6,279 nt of DNA from Asaia bogorensis (GTDB lineage Bacteria; Pseudomonadota; Alphaproteobacteria; Acetobacterales; Acetobacteraceae): NCBI GenBank assembly GCA_945874515.1, contig CAMCHA010000166.1:1-6279 (forward strand). The letters are read 5' to 3'. The notes under the pieces were generated by a model. It searched no databases. It saw only the letters and a program-made list of their open reading frames with translations, and had not been told where the DNA came from. The translations under genes and the position numbers were made by a program. Shown here one piece after another: positions 1-5,674 of the stretch (position 1 is the stretch's first letter; each line of letters starts with the position of its first letter).

Positions 1-564
1 CATCCTTACGCGGCGATTGACCCCATCGTGGCGGCAGCGGCCTTCGTGCAGGAAGCGCAAACCGTGGTCAGCCGCGAAATCAAGCCGCTGCATCCGGCGG
101 TGGTGACCATCGGGCAGTTTGTGGGGGGCACCACCTACAACATCATCCCTGAACGCGTGCATCTGAAGGGCACGGTGCGCACGCTCCATCATGAATCGCG
201 CGATATCGCCGAAGCGGCGCTGCGCCGCCTGACTCAGGGCATTGGCATTTCCATGCGCGTGAAGACGGAAATGACGTATGTCCGCAAGGTCCCGCCGCTG
301 GTGAATGATGACAAGGTGTTGGACCCGGTGATTGCGGCTGTGCGTCGGCAAATGGGCGATGTCATCAGCGAAGGGGAAGCCTCCATGGGTGCTGAGGATT
401 TCGCTGAATTTGCCGCCGTGGCGCCTTCCTTCCAATTGCGCATCGGTTCCGGCCAGCCAGGGCGCGATGACCGGCTGCATAATGCCTTCTACCAACCAGA
501 TGAGCGCAGCATCGGCCTTGGCGTGCAGGCCCTTTCCCGCGCCGCTTTGGATTTGCTGGCATGA
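1..564 (+). CDS. M20D-type metallo-amidohydrolase (partial, C-terminal half)
   Basis: The frame is open from the first base of the window, so the gene begins upstream; the GTG at 28 is only an internal codon. The 187 visible residues cover the end of the M20 dimerisation domain (IDPIVAA near residue 6, then GGTTYNIIPERVHLKGTVRT at 42-61, a hallmark of the M20D aminoacylase/hippurate hydrolase group) and the C-terminal part of the catalytic domain. Two family metal-site elements are visible: GAEDFAEF at 130-137 and the LHNAFYQPDE-type histidine at 160. Family members are dinuclear metal enzymes that hydrolyse N-acyl amino acids or related amides in the cytoplasm. The N-terminal metal-binding half lies outside the window, so its integrity cannot be judged. 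The TGA stop overlaps the ATG of the next gene (ATGA), suggesting translational coupling. Substrate unknown; the family call is firm. Confidence 0.93.
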   Translation, partial: HPYAAIDPIVAAAAFVQEAQTVVSREIKPLHPAVVTIGQFVGGTTYNIIPERVHLKGTVRTLHHESRDIAEAALRRLTQGIGISMRVKTEMTYVRKVPPLVNDDKVLDPVIAAVRRQMGDVISEGEASMGAEDFAEFAAVAPSFQLRIGSGQPGRDDRLHNAFYQPDERSIGLGVQALSRAALDLLA

Positions 565-1352
565 GCGTGCATCGCATCGCGGAACTGACCGCGCCGGAAG
601 TCGCTTCCCGCTTCGCCGCAGGCGCCGTGGCGATCCTGCCCATGGGCAGCCTTGAAACGCACGGCCCGGCCTTGCCGATGGGCGACTATATGGTCGCGGA
701 AGATATCGCCTGCCGCATCGCGGCCGCCGCTTACGCCAAGGGCGCGGATGCGCTGGTGGCGCCGGCCATTCCCTTTGGTGGCGAGGATTTCTTCGCTGGT
801 GTCGCCGGCGGCATTACGCTTTCGGTTGCAACACTCACAGCCGTGATCGAGGAAATGGCCGAAGCCTTCATCAAAATCGGCGCACGGCGGATCATGATCG
901 TGAACGGCCATGCCGGGACAATCGCACCCGCCGATGCCGCCGCGCGCAGCATGCGCCATCGGCATGGCGTGATCATCCCAGCGCTGCATCTGTGGCGGGA
1001 AGCCGGCAAGCTGCACGGCGAATTAGGCGGGCAACCCATCACCTTCGGCCATGGCGGAGACCCTGTCGCTTCCGTCACTATGGCGCTGAAGCCTGAATTA
1101 TGCCGCCCGCAAGCGGCGCGCCCGCGTGACGCCACCGGGCCTTATCTTGGCGTGCCGCCAACGGGCTTTGGCGCCATTCGCGCCCATGGCGTGGAATTCG
1201 CCGTGCCGATGTGGGTGGCGGAAGTGGCGCCCGGCGGCGTTGCTGCCCCCGACCCGCGCGGTGCCAATGCGGCGCATGGCGCGCGTATTGTGGATCAGCT
1301 TGTCGCCGCCGGTGCTTCCATCTGCGCGCAACTGCGCGACCACGCGCCGTGA
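561..1352 (+). CDS. Creatininase-family amidohydrolase
   Basis: A 263-residue protein, the usual size for the creatininase/MftE/ArfB fold, which hydrolyses cyclic or linear amides using a divalent metal centre. Visible motifs are GSLETHGPALPMGDY at 29-43 (canonical GSxExHGPHLPxGTD; candidate ligands E32, H34, D42), an IVNGHAGT block at 113-120 (canonical NGHGGN) and FGHGGDPVAS at 162-171 (canonical HAGxxETS). The Asp-containing loop is one residue shorter than usual, and the Glu of the ETS motif is replaced by Val169. It may therefore belong to a divergent subfamily, and true creatininase activity should not be assumed. The ATG overlaps the stop of the M20 gene and has no strong Shine-Dalgarno, consistent with translational coupling. 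Its own stop overlaps the GTG start of the next gene. Family certain, substrate unknown. Confidence 0.9.
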   Translation: MSVHRIAELTAPEVASRFAAGAVAILPMGSLETHGPALPMGDYMVAEDIACRIAAAAYAKGADALVAPAIPFGGEDFFAGVAGGITLSVATLTAVIEEMAEAFIKIGARRIMIVNGHAGTIAPADAAARSMRHRHGVIIPALHLWREAGKLHGELGGQPITFGHGGDPVASVTMALKPELCRPQAARPRDATGPYLGVPPTGFGAIRAHGVEFAVPMWVAEVAPGGVAAPDPRGANAAHGARIVDQLVAAGASICAQLRDHAP

Positions 1353-2332
1353 AACGCATTTGCGTCTATGGCGCTGGCGCCATTGGCGCGCATCTGGCGG
1401 CGCGCCTTGCGGCGGCGGGCGCCGAGGTGAGTGTGATTGCGCGCGGCGCGCATCTGGCCGCGATGCGGGAACAGGGCATTACGCTGCGCTCCGCCGAAGG
1501 CGACCAGACCTATCCGGTGCAGGCTACTAAAAACGCTGCCGAGATCGGCCCGGTAGATGCCGTGCTAGTCACAGTAAAGGCGCCTGCTTTGCCGACGGTA
1601 GCGGCAGGAATCGGGCCTTTGCTTGGCCCCGATACGCCAGTTGCCTTCATCATGAATGGCATTCCCTGGTGGTATTTCGATGGCATTGGCGGCGCGCTGG
1701 AAGGCAAGCGTATGGCGGTGCTGGACCCCCATGATGCGCTGCGCCGCGCCATCGGCCTTGAGCGTACCATCGGCGGCGTGATCTATGCCGCGAGTGCGGT
1801 GGCGGCACCTGGCATCGTTATCTCTGAACACGCTGACCTAAAGCTTTTTCTGGGGGAGCCGGGGGGGGTTGTTTCCCCTCGTGCCCAGGCGCTGGCGGCG
1901 CTGTTGAGTGCAGGCGGCATGCCCACCGAAGCCGTGGGGAATATCCGCCATCGCATCTGGGGCAAGCTGCTCGGCAATATGGTGGTGGGGCCGCTTTGCC
2001 TGCTCTCTCGCCAGGATATGAAGGCAACACTCAGCGATCCTGCAATCTTCGAAGCCGGCATCAGGGTTTCCGATGAAGGCACGGCACTGGCGCGCGCCCT
2101 TGGCCATGATCTGAAAGTGCCGGGCGAGGTACGGATGCGCCGCTTTGGGGAGACCGCACACAAACCGTCCATCCTGCAGGATCTGGAATTGGGCAGGCCA
2201 ATGGAAATCGATGCGCTATTCACCGCGCCCTTGCAGCTTGGGCGCGATTTGGGCGTGCCTATGCCGAACTTCGCGCTGATGGTGGCGCTGGCAAGCCAAG
2301 CGGCGCGGGCGGCGGGGCTCTTCCGACCCTGA
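1349..2332 (+). CDS. Ketopantoate reductase-family (ApbA/PanE-like) oxidoreductase
   Basis: A 327-residue protein of normal family length. The GTG at 1349 was chosen because it begins exactly at the Rossmann beta strand (VKRICVYGAGAIG) and forms a GTGA overlap with the creatininase stop. Residues N-terminal to it in the same frame are arginine/proline-rich out-of-frame sequence. Features are the NAD(P) fingerprint GAGAIG at 8-13, TVKAPAL around 75-81, NGIPWWYF at 103-110, the active-site lysine in IWGKLLGN (K206, with N210), and the substrate-loop segment around SILQDLELGRPMEID at 274-288 with E286. The family reduces ketopantoate or other 2-oxo acids (or runs in reverse) in the cytoplasm. 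The operon with two amidohydrolases and the NGIPWW variant argue for a catabolic paralogue rather than the pantothenate-pathway PanE; this is inference. An uninterrupted run of eight G lies at 1861-1868 within the gene. Confidence 0.9.
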   Translation: MKRICVYGAGAIGAHLAARLAAAGAEVSVIARGAHLAAMREQGITLRSAEGDQTYPVQATKNAAEIGPVDAVLVTVKAPALPTVAAGIGPLLGPDTPVAFIMNGIPWWYFDGIGGALEGKRMAVLDPHDALRRAIGLERTIGGVIYAASAVAAPGIVISEHADLKLFLGEPGGVVSPRAQALAALLSAGGMPTEAVGNIRHRIWGKLLGNMVVGPLCLLSRQDMKATLSDPAIFEAGIRVSDEGTALARALGHDLKVPGEVRMRRFGETAHKPSILQDLELGRPMEIDALFTAPLQLGRDLGVPMPNFALMVALASQAARAAGLFRP

Positions 2333-2341
2333 GCTGCTGAC

Positions 2342-2378
2342 CGGCTTCTGCCGTGCCCTTGGGGCGCTTTTACGCGCC
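2342..2378. terminator. Possible weak terminator hairpins between convergent genes
   Basis: The 51-base gap between the oxidoreductase stop and the convergent CMD gene stop contains two small inverted repeats: CGGC-TTCT-GCCG at 2342-2353 and GGCGC-TTTTAC-GCGCC at 2363-2378. Neither is followed by a clear T-run on either strand. Their location between convergent genes fits a bidirectional terminator, but in GC-rich DNA such short stems are common by chance. Confidence 0.25.
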
Positions 2379-2383
2379 GGCCC

Positions 2384-2941
2384 TTACCACCAGGGAATCG
2401 CAGTCCCTTCCGGCGGCTCCACACGGAACACATTCAACTGCATCGCCAGCAGCGAATAATAGCCAATCAGCCCCGTCAGCTCGACCGCGCCTTTTTCGCC
2501 CAGCAGGTCGCGCACGGGCTGATATAGCGCATCCGGCGCCTTGCCGGTGCGCAGTACGGCGCGCACGAATTCCACCACCACCCGATCCGCATCGGAATCA
2601 AAGGGGATTTTTTCGGAATCCCGCCCGATGGCCGCAATCACCGCCGCCGGCACGCCCTGCTTTTCCGCAATCGGCGCATGGGCAAACCATTCATAGGCCG
2701 CCTTCCAATGGTGGCCGACGCACAAAATGGCGAGTTCACGCAGCCGCATCGGCACGCTGCATTCAAAGCGCACAAAAACGCCAAGCTGTTCCACCCGCGC
2801 GCAAAGCTCGGGGCTTGTGATCAGCGCCTGAAAGGGGCCTTTCACGCCGCCGCGCGCGCCGGATGCCATGCGATCCCAAACTGCCTGCTGGGCGGCATCC
2901 AGGCTTTCGCGCGTTTGCGCGAGCAAGCGCTGCACGGTCAT
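2384..2941 (-). CDS. Carboxymuconolactone decarboxylase (CMD) family protein
   Basis: A 185-residue all-helical CMD/AhpD-superfamily protein. The diagnostic block is RLRELAILCVGHHWKAAYEW at 66-85, followed by FAHAPIAEKQGVP (H88). It carries the conserved Arg-Glu pair (R68, E69) and His/Glu residues of the gamma-carboxymuconolactone decarboxylase type. The CxxC redox pair that defines AhpD-like alkylhydroperoxidases is absent, so a decarboxylase or isomerase-like role is more likely than a peroxidase role. The ATG at 2941 has no convincing ribosome binding site of its own. It overlaps the TGA of a 45-codon upstream ORF (ATGA), so initiation probably depends on translational coupling. There is no alternative ATG, GTG or TTG start between the in-frame upstream stop at 2975-2977 and this ATG. 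Substrate unknown. Confidence 0.9.
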   Translation of the reverse strand: MTVQRLLAQTRESLDAAQQAVWDRMASGARGGVKGPFQALITSPELCARVEQLGVFVRFECSVPMRLRELAILCVGHHWKAAYEWFAHAPIAEKQGVPAAVIAAIGRDSEKIPFDSDADRVVVEFVRAVLRTGKAPDALYQPVRDLLGEKGAVELTGLIGYYSLLAMQLNVFRVEPPEGTAIPWW

Positions 2942-3075
2942 GCTACGCCGCCAGCCTGGAATGGATGAATGATTCTAACCGGGCGCGCGCCGGGCCCATT
3001 GCTGACAGCCTGCGTCTGCGCCATGGCGGGCGCCGCCAAAAGCGCGGTACCCGCGACAAAATCCCTGCGTTGCAT
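2938..3075 (-). pseudogene. Truncated Bug/TctC-type substrate-binding protein: signal peptide plus first strand
   Basis: A 45-codon ORF not obvious to gene callers. Residues 1-20 (MQRRDFVAGTALLAAPAMAQ) form a good signal peptide with a twin-arginine RRDF start, a hydrophobic core and an AMA|Q cleavage site. After a short linker, residues 31-44 read RPVRIIHPFQAGGV. This matches the first conserved segment of mature Bug/TctC tripartite tricarboxylate transporter binding proteins (typically RPVRIIVPFAPGGVTD). The similarity ends there: one Ala codon is followed by TGA, and the remainder of a normal protein of about 300 residues is missing, with the CMD gene beginning in another frame. It has a strong ribosome binding site (AAGGGA at 3083-3088, 7 bases upstream of the ATG). 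Best read as the 5' remnant of a deleted binding-protein gene, possibly retained as a coupled leader for the CMD gene. The motif match is from memory, not a search. Confidence 0.72.
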
Positions 3076-3207
3076 CCCTGCTTCCCTTTTCTGCGACAAA
3101 AAGCCTTGGGGATCAGGCTAGATTTGATTGGGGCGGTTAGGCAAGCGAGTGCGTAAGCCGGGCTGCATCACATCAGAAACCACCATCATGGCAGCGGCGC
3201 CAATCCT
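3076..3207. other. Intergenic region between the cupin stop and the Bug/TctC remnant
   Basis: No coding signal was recognised here. It should contain the promoter for the minus-strand remnant/CMD unit. The only candidate seen is a poor minus-strand pair, TTGCCT (3139-3144) and TAGCCT (3115-3120), with 18-base spacing. No terminator for the upstream cupin gene was found. Confidence 0.3.
3083..3088 (-). promoter_or_regulatory. Ribosome binding site of the Bug/TctC remnant
   Basis: AAGGGA on the minus strand, seven bases before the ATG at 3075. It is a better site than anything in front of the CMD start. It supports the 45-codon ORF being, or having been, translated and feeding ribosomes into the overlapping CMD gene. 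Confidence 0.6.
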
Positions 3208-3549
3208 TCAATCCACAATGAACAGCTTGGCCCCGATGGTGGAGCGCGACATATGCGCCTCCGCCCCATCCGCGACTTGGTAAGACATGCCCGGCTTCAG
3301 CAGAAAAACACGCCCATCCGCGAGCGTGGTTTCCAATTCGCCTTCCAGCACCAGCAGCACATGGCCCTTCTGGCACCAATGATCCGCAACATAACCCGGC
3401 GAGTATTCCACCATGCGCACGCGGATCGGGTTTTCCGCCGGGCCGACATGGCGGGTACGCCAAAGCGCTTCCCCGGTAACGCCCGCATGGCGTGTGGGCT
3501 CCACCCCCGCCCAATCGGTCGTGTCAAAAGGAATGGCGGCAATTTGCAT
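3208..3549 (-). CDS. Small single-domain cupin protein
   Basis: A 113-residue protein with one cupin beta-barrel. ADHWCQKGHVLLVLEGELET at 55-74 is cupin motif 1 (H57, H63, with acidic E69 and E71), the LADGRVFLLKPGMSYQVADG turn at 76-95 sits between the motifs, and AEAHMSR with H99 fits motif 2. It ends in GAKLFIVD. The overall pattern resembles the proteins annotated as DHCW-motif cupins, although the order here reads D-H-W-C (56-59). The conserved histidines suggest a metal site; function and ligand are unknown. The ATG at 3549 lies 13 bases after the yqgE stop, and its ribosome binding site (AAGGG, 3560-3564) overlaps the yqgE TAA, so the two genes are almost certainly cotranscribed. Confidence 0.85.
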   Translation of the reverse strand: MQIAAIPFDTTDWAGVEPTRHAGVTGEALWRTRHVGPAENPIRVRMVEYSPGYVADHWCQKGHVLLVLEGELETTLADGRVFLLKPGMSYQVADGAEAHMSRSTIGAKLFIVD

Positions 3550-3562
3550 GTTTCAAAAACCC

Positions 3563-4150
3563 TTACGCATGCCCGGCAGCTGAAGACAGCCACGCCGGGT
3601 GCACCTTCAGCTTTGCCAGCGCCGCCTGCCAGGCTGTGCCGGCATCCTCATGGAATAGCAGCGCCTCATCCGCTGGCACGCTCAGCCAGGAATTGCTCTG
3701 GATTTCTTGATCCAATTGGCCGGGCGCCCAGCCGGCATAGCCAAGTGCCAGCAACCCCTGCCTTGGGCCGCCGCCGCCAGCGATCGCACTCAGGATATCC
3801 ACGCTCGCGGTCAAGGCGAGGCCGGCGCCAAAGGCCAGGCTGCCCTCGGCGGACCAATCATCCGTATGCAGCACAAAGCCGCGCCCGGCTTCCACCGGGC
3901 CGCCGGATACCATCCGGATTTGGCGCTGCGAAGGCACAGGCTTCAGCCCAAGCTGCTTCAGCAATTTGTCAAAACCTAAGCCTTCGATCGGGCGGTTCAC
4001 GATCAGTCCCATGGCCCCCTCGGCGGAATGGTTGCACAGGCACACCACGCTTTGCGTAAAGCGCGGGTCTGCCATGCCTGGCATCGCAATCAGCAAATGC
4101 CCGGTCAGATAATCGCCACCCTTGGCGGCGGCTTTGCGCTTTCTAGCCAT
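3563..4150 (-). CDS. yqgE: UPF0301/YqgE (AlgH) family protein
   Basis: A 195-residue protein matching the usual length of the family (about 190). Hallmark segments are LTGHLLIAMPGMADPRF at 15-31, SVVCLCNHSAEGAMGLIVNR at 34-53, SGGPVEAGRGFVLHTDDW at 82-99 and LALGYAGWAPGQLDQEI at 134-150, followed by NSWLSVPADEALLF. The ATG at 4150 was preferred over an in-frame TTG at 4228: the extra 26 residues are Arg/Pro-rich and unlike the family, and the start at 4150 gives the short basic lead (MARKRKAAAKGGDYLTG) typical of alphaproteobacterial members. No clear Shine-Dalgarno is seen at either start, and a 6-bp GC hairpin (4161-4177) sits just upstream of the ATG. The biochemical role of the family is not established. 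It is divergent from hisF and cotranscribed with the downstream cupin gene. Confidence 0.93.
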   Translation of the reverse strand: MARKRKAAAKGGDYLTGHLLIAMPGMADPRFTQSVVCLCNHSAEGAMGLIVNRPIEGLGFDKLLKQLGLKPVPSQRQIRMVSGGPVEAGRGFVLHTDDWSAEGSLAFGAGLALTASVDILSAIAGGGGPRQGLLALGYAGWAPGQLDQEIQSNSWLSVPADEALLFHEDAGTAWQAALAKLKVHPAWLSSAAGHA

Positions 4151-4202
4151 TGCGGAACTGTGGCGCTGTCGGCGCCATGCTGCAAGCCTTGCCTTTCGGG
4201 GG

Positions 4203-4231
4203 TTGACCGGGGGATTATTCCTCGGCAAATT
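4203..4231 (+). promoter_or_regulatory. Candidate promoter for hisF-hisE
   Basis: TTGACC at 4203-4208 is a good -35 match and is followed after 17 bases by CAAATT (4226-4231), a poor -10. It lies about 65 bases before hisF, in the 144-base divergent gap. No attenuator-like His-rich leader peptide was seen between it and hisF. Confidence 0.35.
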
Positions 4232-4244
4232 TATGCCGGCTCAA
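4214..4244 (-). promoter_or_regulatory. Candidate promoter for yqgE-cupin
   Basis: On the minus strand, TTGAGC (4239-4244) and AATAAT (4214-4219) are separated by 19 bases. The -10 matches the consensus at five of six positions, but the spacing is longer than ideal. It overlaps the candidate hisF promoter on the other strand. Confidence 0.3.
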
Positions 4245-4294
4245 GCGCAAGGCTTTGCCAAAAACTGCGCAACCACAAATCCCGTTGAGGACGC

Positions 4295-5077
4295 TTGCTA
4301 GCCCTTCGTGTCATTCCCTGCCTGGATGTTAAAGATGGTCGCGTCGTTAAGGGCGTGAACTTCGTTGAACTGCGCGATGCCGGGGACCCAGTGGAACAGG
4401 CGCGCAATTATGACCGCGAAGGTGCTGATGAGATCACCTTTCTTGACATCACAGCATCCGCCGAAAACCGCGACACTATTTTGGATGTAGTTTCCCGCAC
4501 GGCGGCCGAGGTTTTCATCCCGCTGACCGTTGGTGGCGGCGTGCGCAGCGTGGAAGATGCGCGCCGGCTTTTGCTTGCAGGGGCGGATAAGGTTTCCATA
4601 AATTCAGCCGCGGTTTCTGATCCTGATCTAGTGCGCCGCGGGGCTGAGGCTTTCGGCAGCCAGGCCATCGTGGTCGCGATTGATGCCCGCAGGCGCGATG
4701 TTGGTGGCGGCTGGGAGGTTTTCACCCATGGCGGGCGGCGCGGCACCGGTATTGATGCCATTGCCTGGGCCAAGCAGGTTGAAGCACTCGGCGCGGGTGA
4801 AATCCTGCTCACCTCCATGGACCGCGATGGCACCAAGCAGGGCTTTGACCTTGAACTGACCGCTGCGGTGCGTGCCGCCACACGGTTGCCGATTGTGGCG
4901 TCCGGCGGTGTGGGTGAATTGAGCCATTTCGTTGAAGGCGCGCGCGCCGGTGCCACGGGCCTGCTCGCCGCCAGTGTTTTCCATTACGGGGTACTCCGGA
5001 TTGCTGAAGCCAAGGCCGCGCTCGCGGCTGCGGGTCTTCCCATCCGTCCCGTCCCGCATCGGCAGGAGACCGCGTGA
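4295..5077 (+). CDS. hisF: Imidazole glycerol phosphate synthase, cyclase subunit HisF
   Basis: A 260-residue (beta/alpha)8-barrel protein that, with the glutaminase HisH, converts PRFAR and glutamine-derived ammonia to IGP and AICAR in histidine biosynthesis. Both catalytic aspartates are present at the standard positions: D11 in [10 protein letters not shown] and D130 in VVAIDARR. K19 is also present, as are the phosphate-binding VGGGVRS (79-85) and ASGGVG (202-207) loops and the TSMDRDGT segment (173-180). The start is TTG at 4295, chosen because it gives the standard N-terminus ([11 protein letters not shown]) and is preceded by GAGG at 4287-4290. The stop abuts the hisE ATG with no gap (TGAATG). 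hisH and hisA are not adjacent upstream, where yqgE diverges. The protein appears complete and functional. Confidence 0.98.
   Translation: MLALRVIPCLDVKDGRVVKGVNFVELRDAGDPVEQARNYDREGADEITFLDITASAENRDTILDVVSRTAAEVFIPLTVGGGVRSVEDARRLLLAGADKVSINSAAVSDPDLVRRGAEAFGSQAIVVAIDARRRDVGGGWEVFTHGGRRGTGIDAIAWAKQVEALGAGEILLTSMDRDGTKQGFDLELTAAVRAATRLPIVASGGVGELSHFVEGARAGATGLLAASVFHYGVLRIAEAKAALAAAGLPIRPVPHRQETA
5064..5068 (+). promoter_or_regulatory. Ribosome binding site that fixes the long hisE start
   Basis: AGGAG within the last codons of hisF, nine bases before the ATG at 5078. The internal Met codons at 5261 and 5315, which would give a conventional short HisE, have no comparable site. This supports translation of the lysine-rich extension. 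Confidence 0.7.
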
Positions 5078-5665
5078 ATGGCTAAGGCAACAAAAACCGC
5101 CAAGGTGAAAGTGGCGGATAAGATCAAGCCTGCCGGTAAGGCCAATAAAACGCCTGGCGCCAAGCTGAAAGCCGCAAAGGCCGCGAAGAAAAAGGTGGCG
5201 CTACCGCTGCCCGGTGGAATCAACGTAAAGGCTGCAAAACCCCCCAAACGCATCCGCAAGATGGAAGCGCGGGTGCGGCGGCCGCTCATTGTTGCACCCA
5301 CAGGCGCCAATGCCATGGTCCTGGATCAGCTTTGGCAAACAGTGGAACAGCGGCGCCTTGCGGGCGATGTGGCTTCGTCCCATTCCGCGCGGTTGATGGC
5401 GCGCGGCACCGCCAAGGTAGCGCAGAAATTCGGCGAAGAGGCGGTGGAATGCGTCATTGAAGCCACCATCGGCAATCGCGACGCGACAGTGCTGGAATCA
5501 GCCGATGTGCTTTATCACCTCATGGTGATCTGGGTGGATGCCGGCATCAGGCCCGAGGAAGTCTGGGCCGAATTAGCGCGGCGCCAGGGCATCAGCGGTA
5601 TTGTTGAGAAGGCGAGCCGAACCCGGAGCATTATCCGCGCTGCGGGCACCAGAAAGCTGGCTTGA
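5078..5665 (+). CDS. hisE: Phosphoribosyl-ATP pyrophosphohydrolase HisE with H1-like basic N-terminal extension
   Basis: A 195-residue protein, about twice the usual HisE length of roughly 90-110. The HisE domain occupies about 80-182: [13 protein letters not shown], then [20 protein letters not shown], with the MazG-like metal-binding acids E120, E121, E124 and, one helix later, E140 and D143. It hydrolyses phosphoribosyl-ATP to phosphoribosyl-AMP and PPi, the second step of histidine synthesis. Residues 1-75 are unlike HisE: 18 lysines fall in the first 61 positions, interspersed with Ala and Pro (for example [11 protein letters not shown] at 29-39), resembling bacterial histone H1-like tails, with a further basic patch [12 protein letters not shown] at 57-68. 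The ATG follows the hisF stop directly and has a good AGGAG site, so the extension is probably translated. Its role is unknown; nucleic-acid or polyanion binding is a guess. The catalytic domain looks intact. Confidence 0.93.
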   Translation: MAKATKTAKVKVADKIKPAGKANKTPGAKLKAAKAAKKKVALPLPGGINVKAAKPPKRIRKMEARVRRPLIVAPTGANAMVLDQLWQTVEQRRLAGDVASSHSARLMARGTAKVAQKFGEEAVECVIEATIGNRDATVLESADVLYHLMVIWVDAGIRPEEVWAELARRQGISGIVEKASRTRSIIRAAGTRKLA

Positions 5666-5674
5666 TACAGTTTC

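Noticed and set aside
28..30. GTG as the start of the M20 gene
   Set aside because: The frame is open to the window edge and the residues before it (IDPI) belong to the conserved dimerisation-domain motif, so the gene simply continues upstream.
489..1016. Minus-strand open frame opposite the creatininase gene
   Set aside because: It is antisense to a gene with clear family motifs. It is rich in His, Cys, Gly and Arg as expected from the complement of GC-rich coding DNA, and there is no supporting start signal.
1783..2433. Minus-strand open frame of about 216 codons opposite the oxidoreductase gene
   Set aside because: It has serine/arginine/proline-rich shadow composition, overlaps both the oxidoreductase and the CMD gene end, and shows no recognisable motif.
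2938..2943. Frameshift fusing the Bug/TctC remnant to the CMD protein
   Set aside because: The CMD protein starts with a normal family N-terminus at its own ATG, and a fusion of an exported signal peptide to a cytoplasmic CMD enzyme would make little sense. An ATGA-type overlap explains the junction.
3253..4059. Long plus-strand open frame opposite the cupin and yqgE genes
   Set aside because: It is antisense to two well-recognised genes, has an Arg/Pro/Ala-rich composition typical of GC-rich shadow frames, and shows no domain or start signal.
4151..4228. An N-terminal extension of YqgE from an in-frame TTG at 4228
   Set aside because: The added 26 residues are Arg/Pro-rich and unlike the family, no ribosome binding site precedes the TTG, and the stretch covers the candidate divergent promoters. 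The ATG at 4150 gives the normal family length.
4235..4294. Possible histidine attenuator (leader peptide plus terminator) before hisF
   Set aside because: No short ORF with a run of His codons and no strong hairpin with a T-run were found in the leader.
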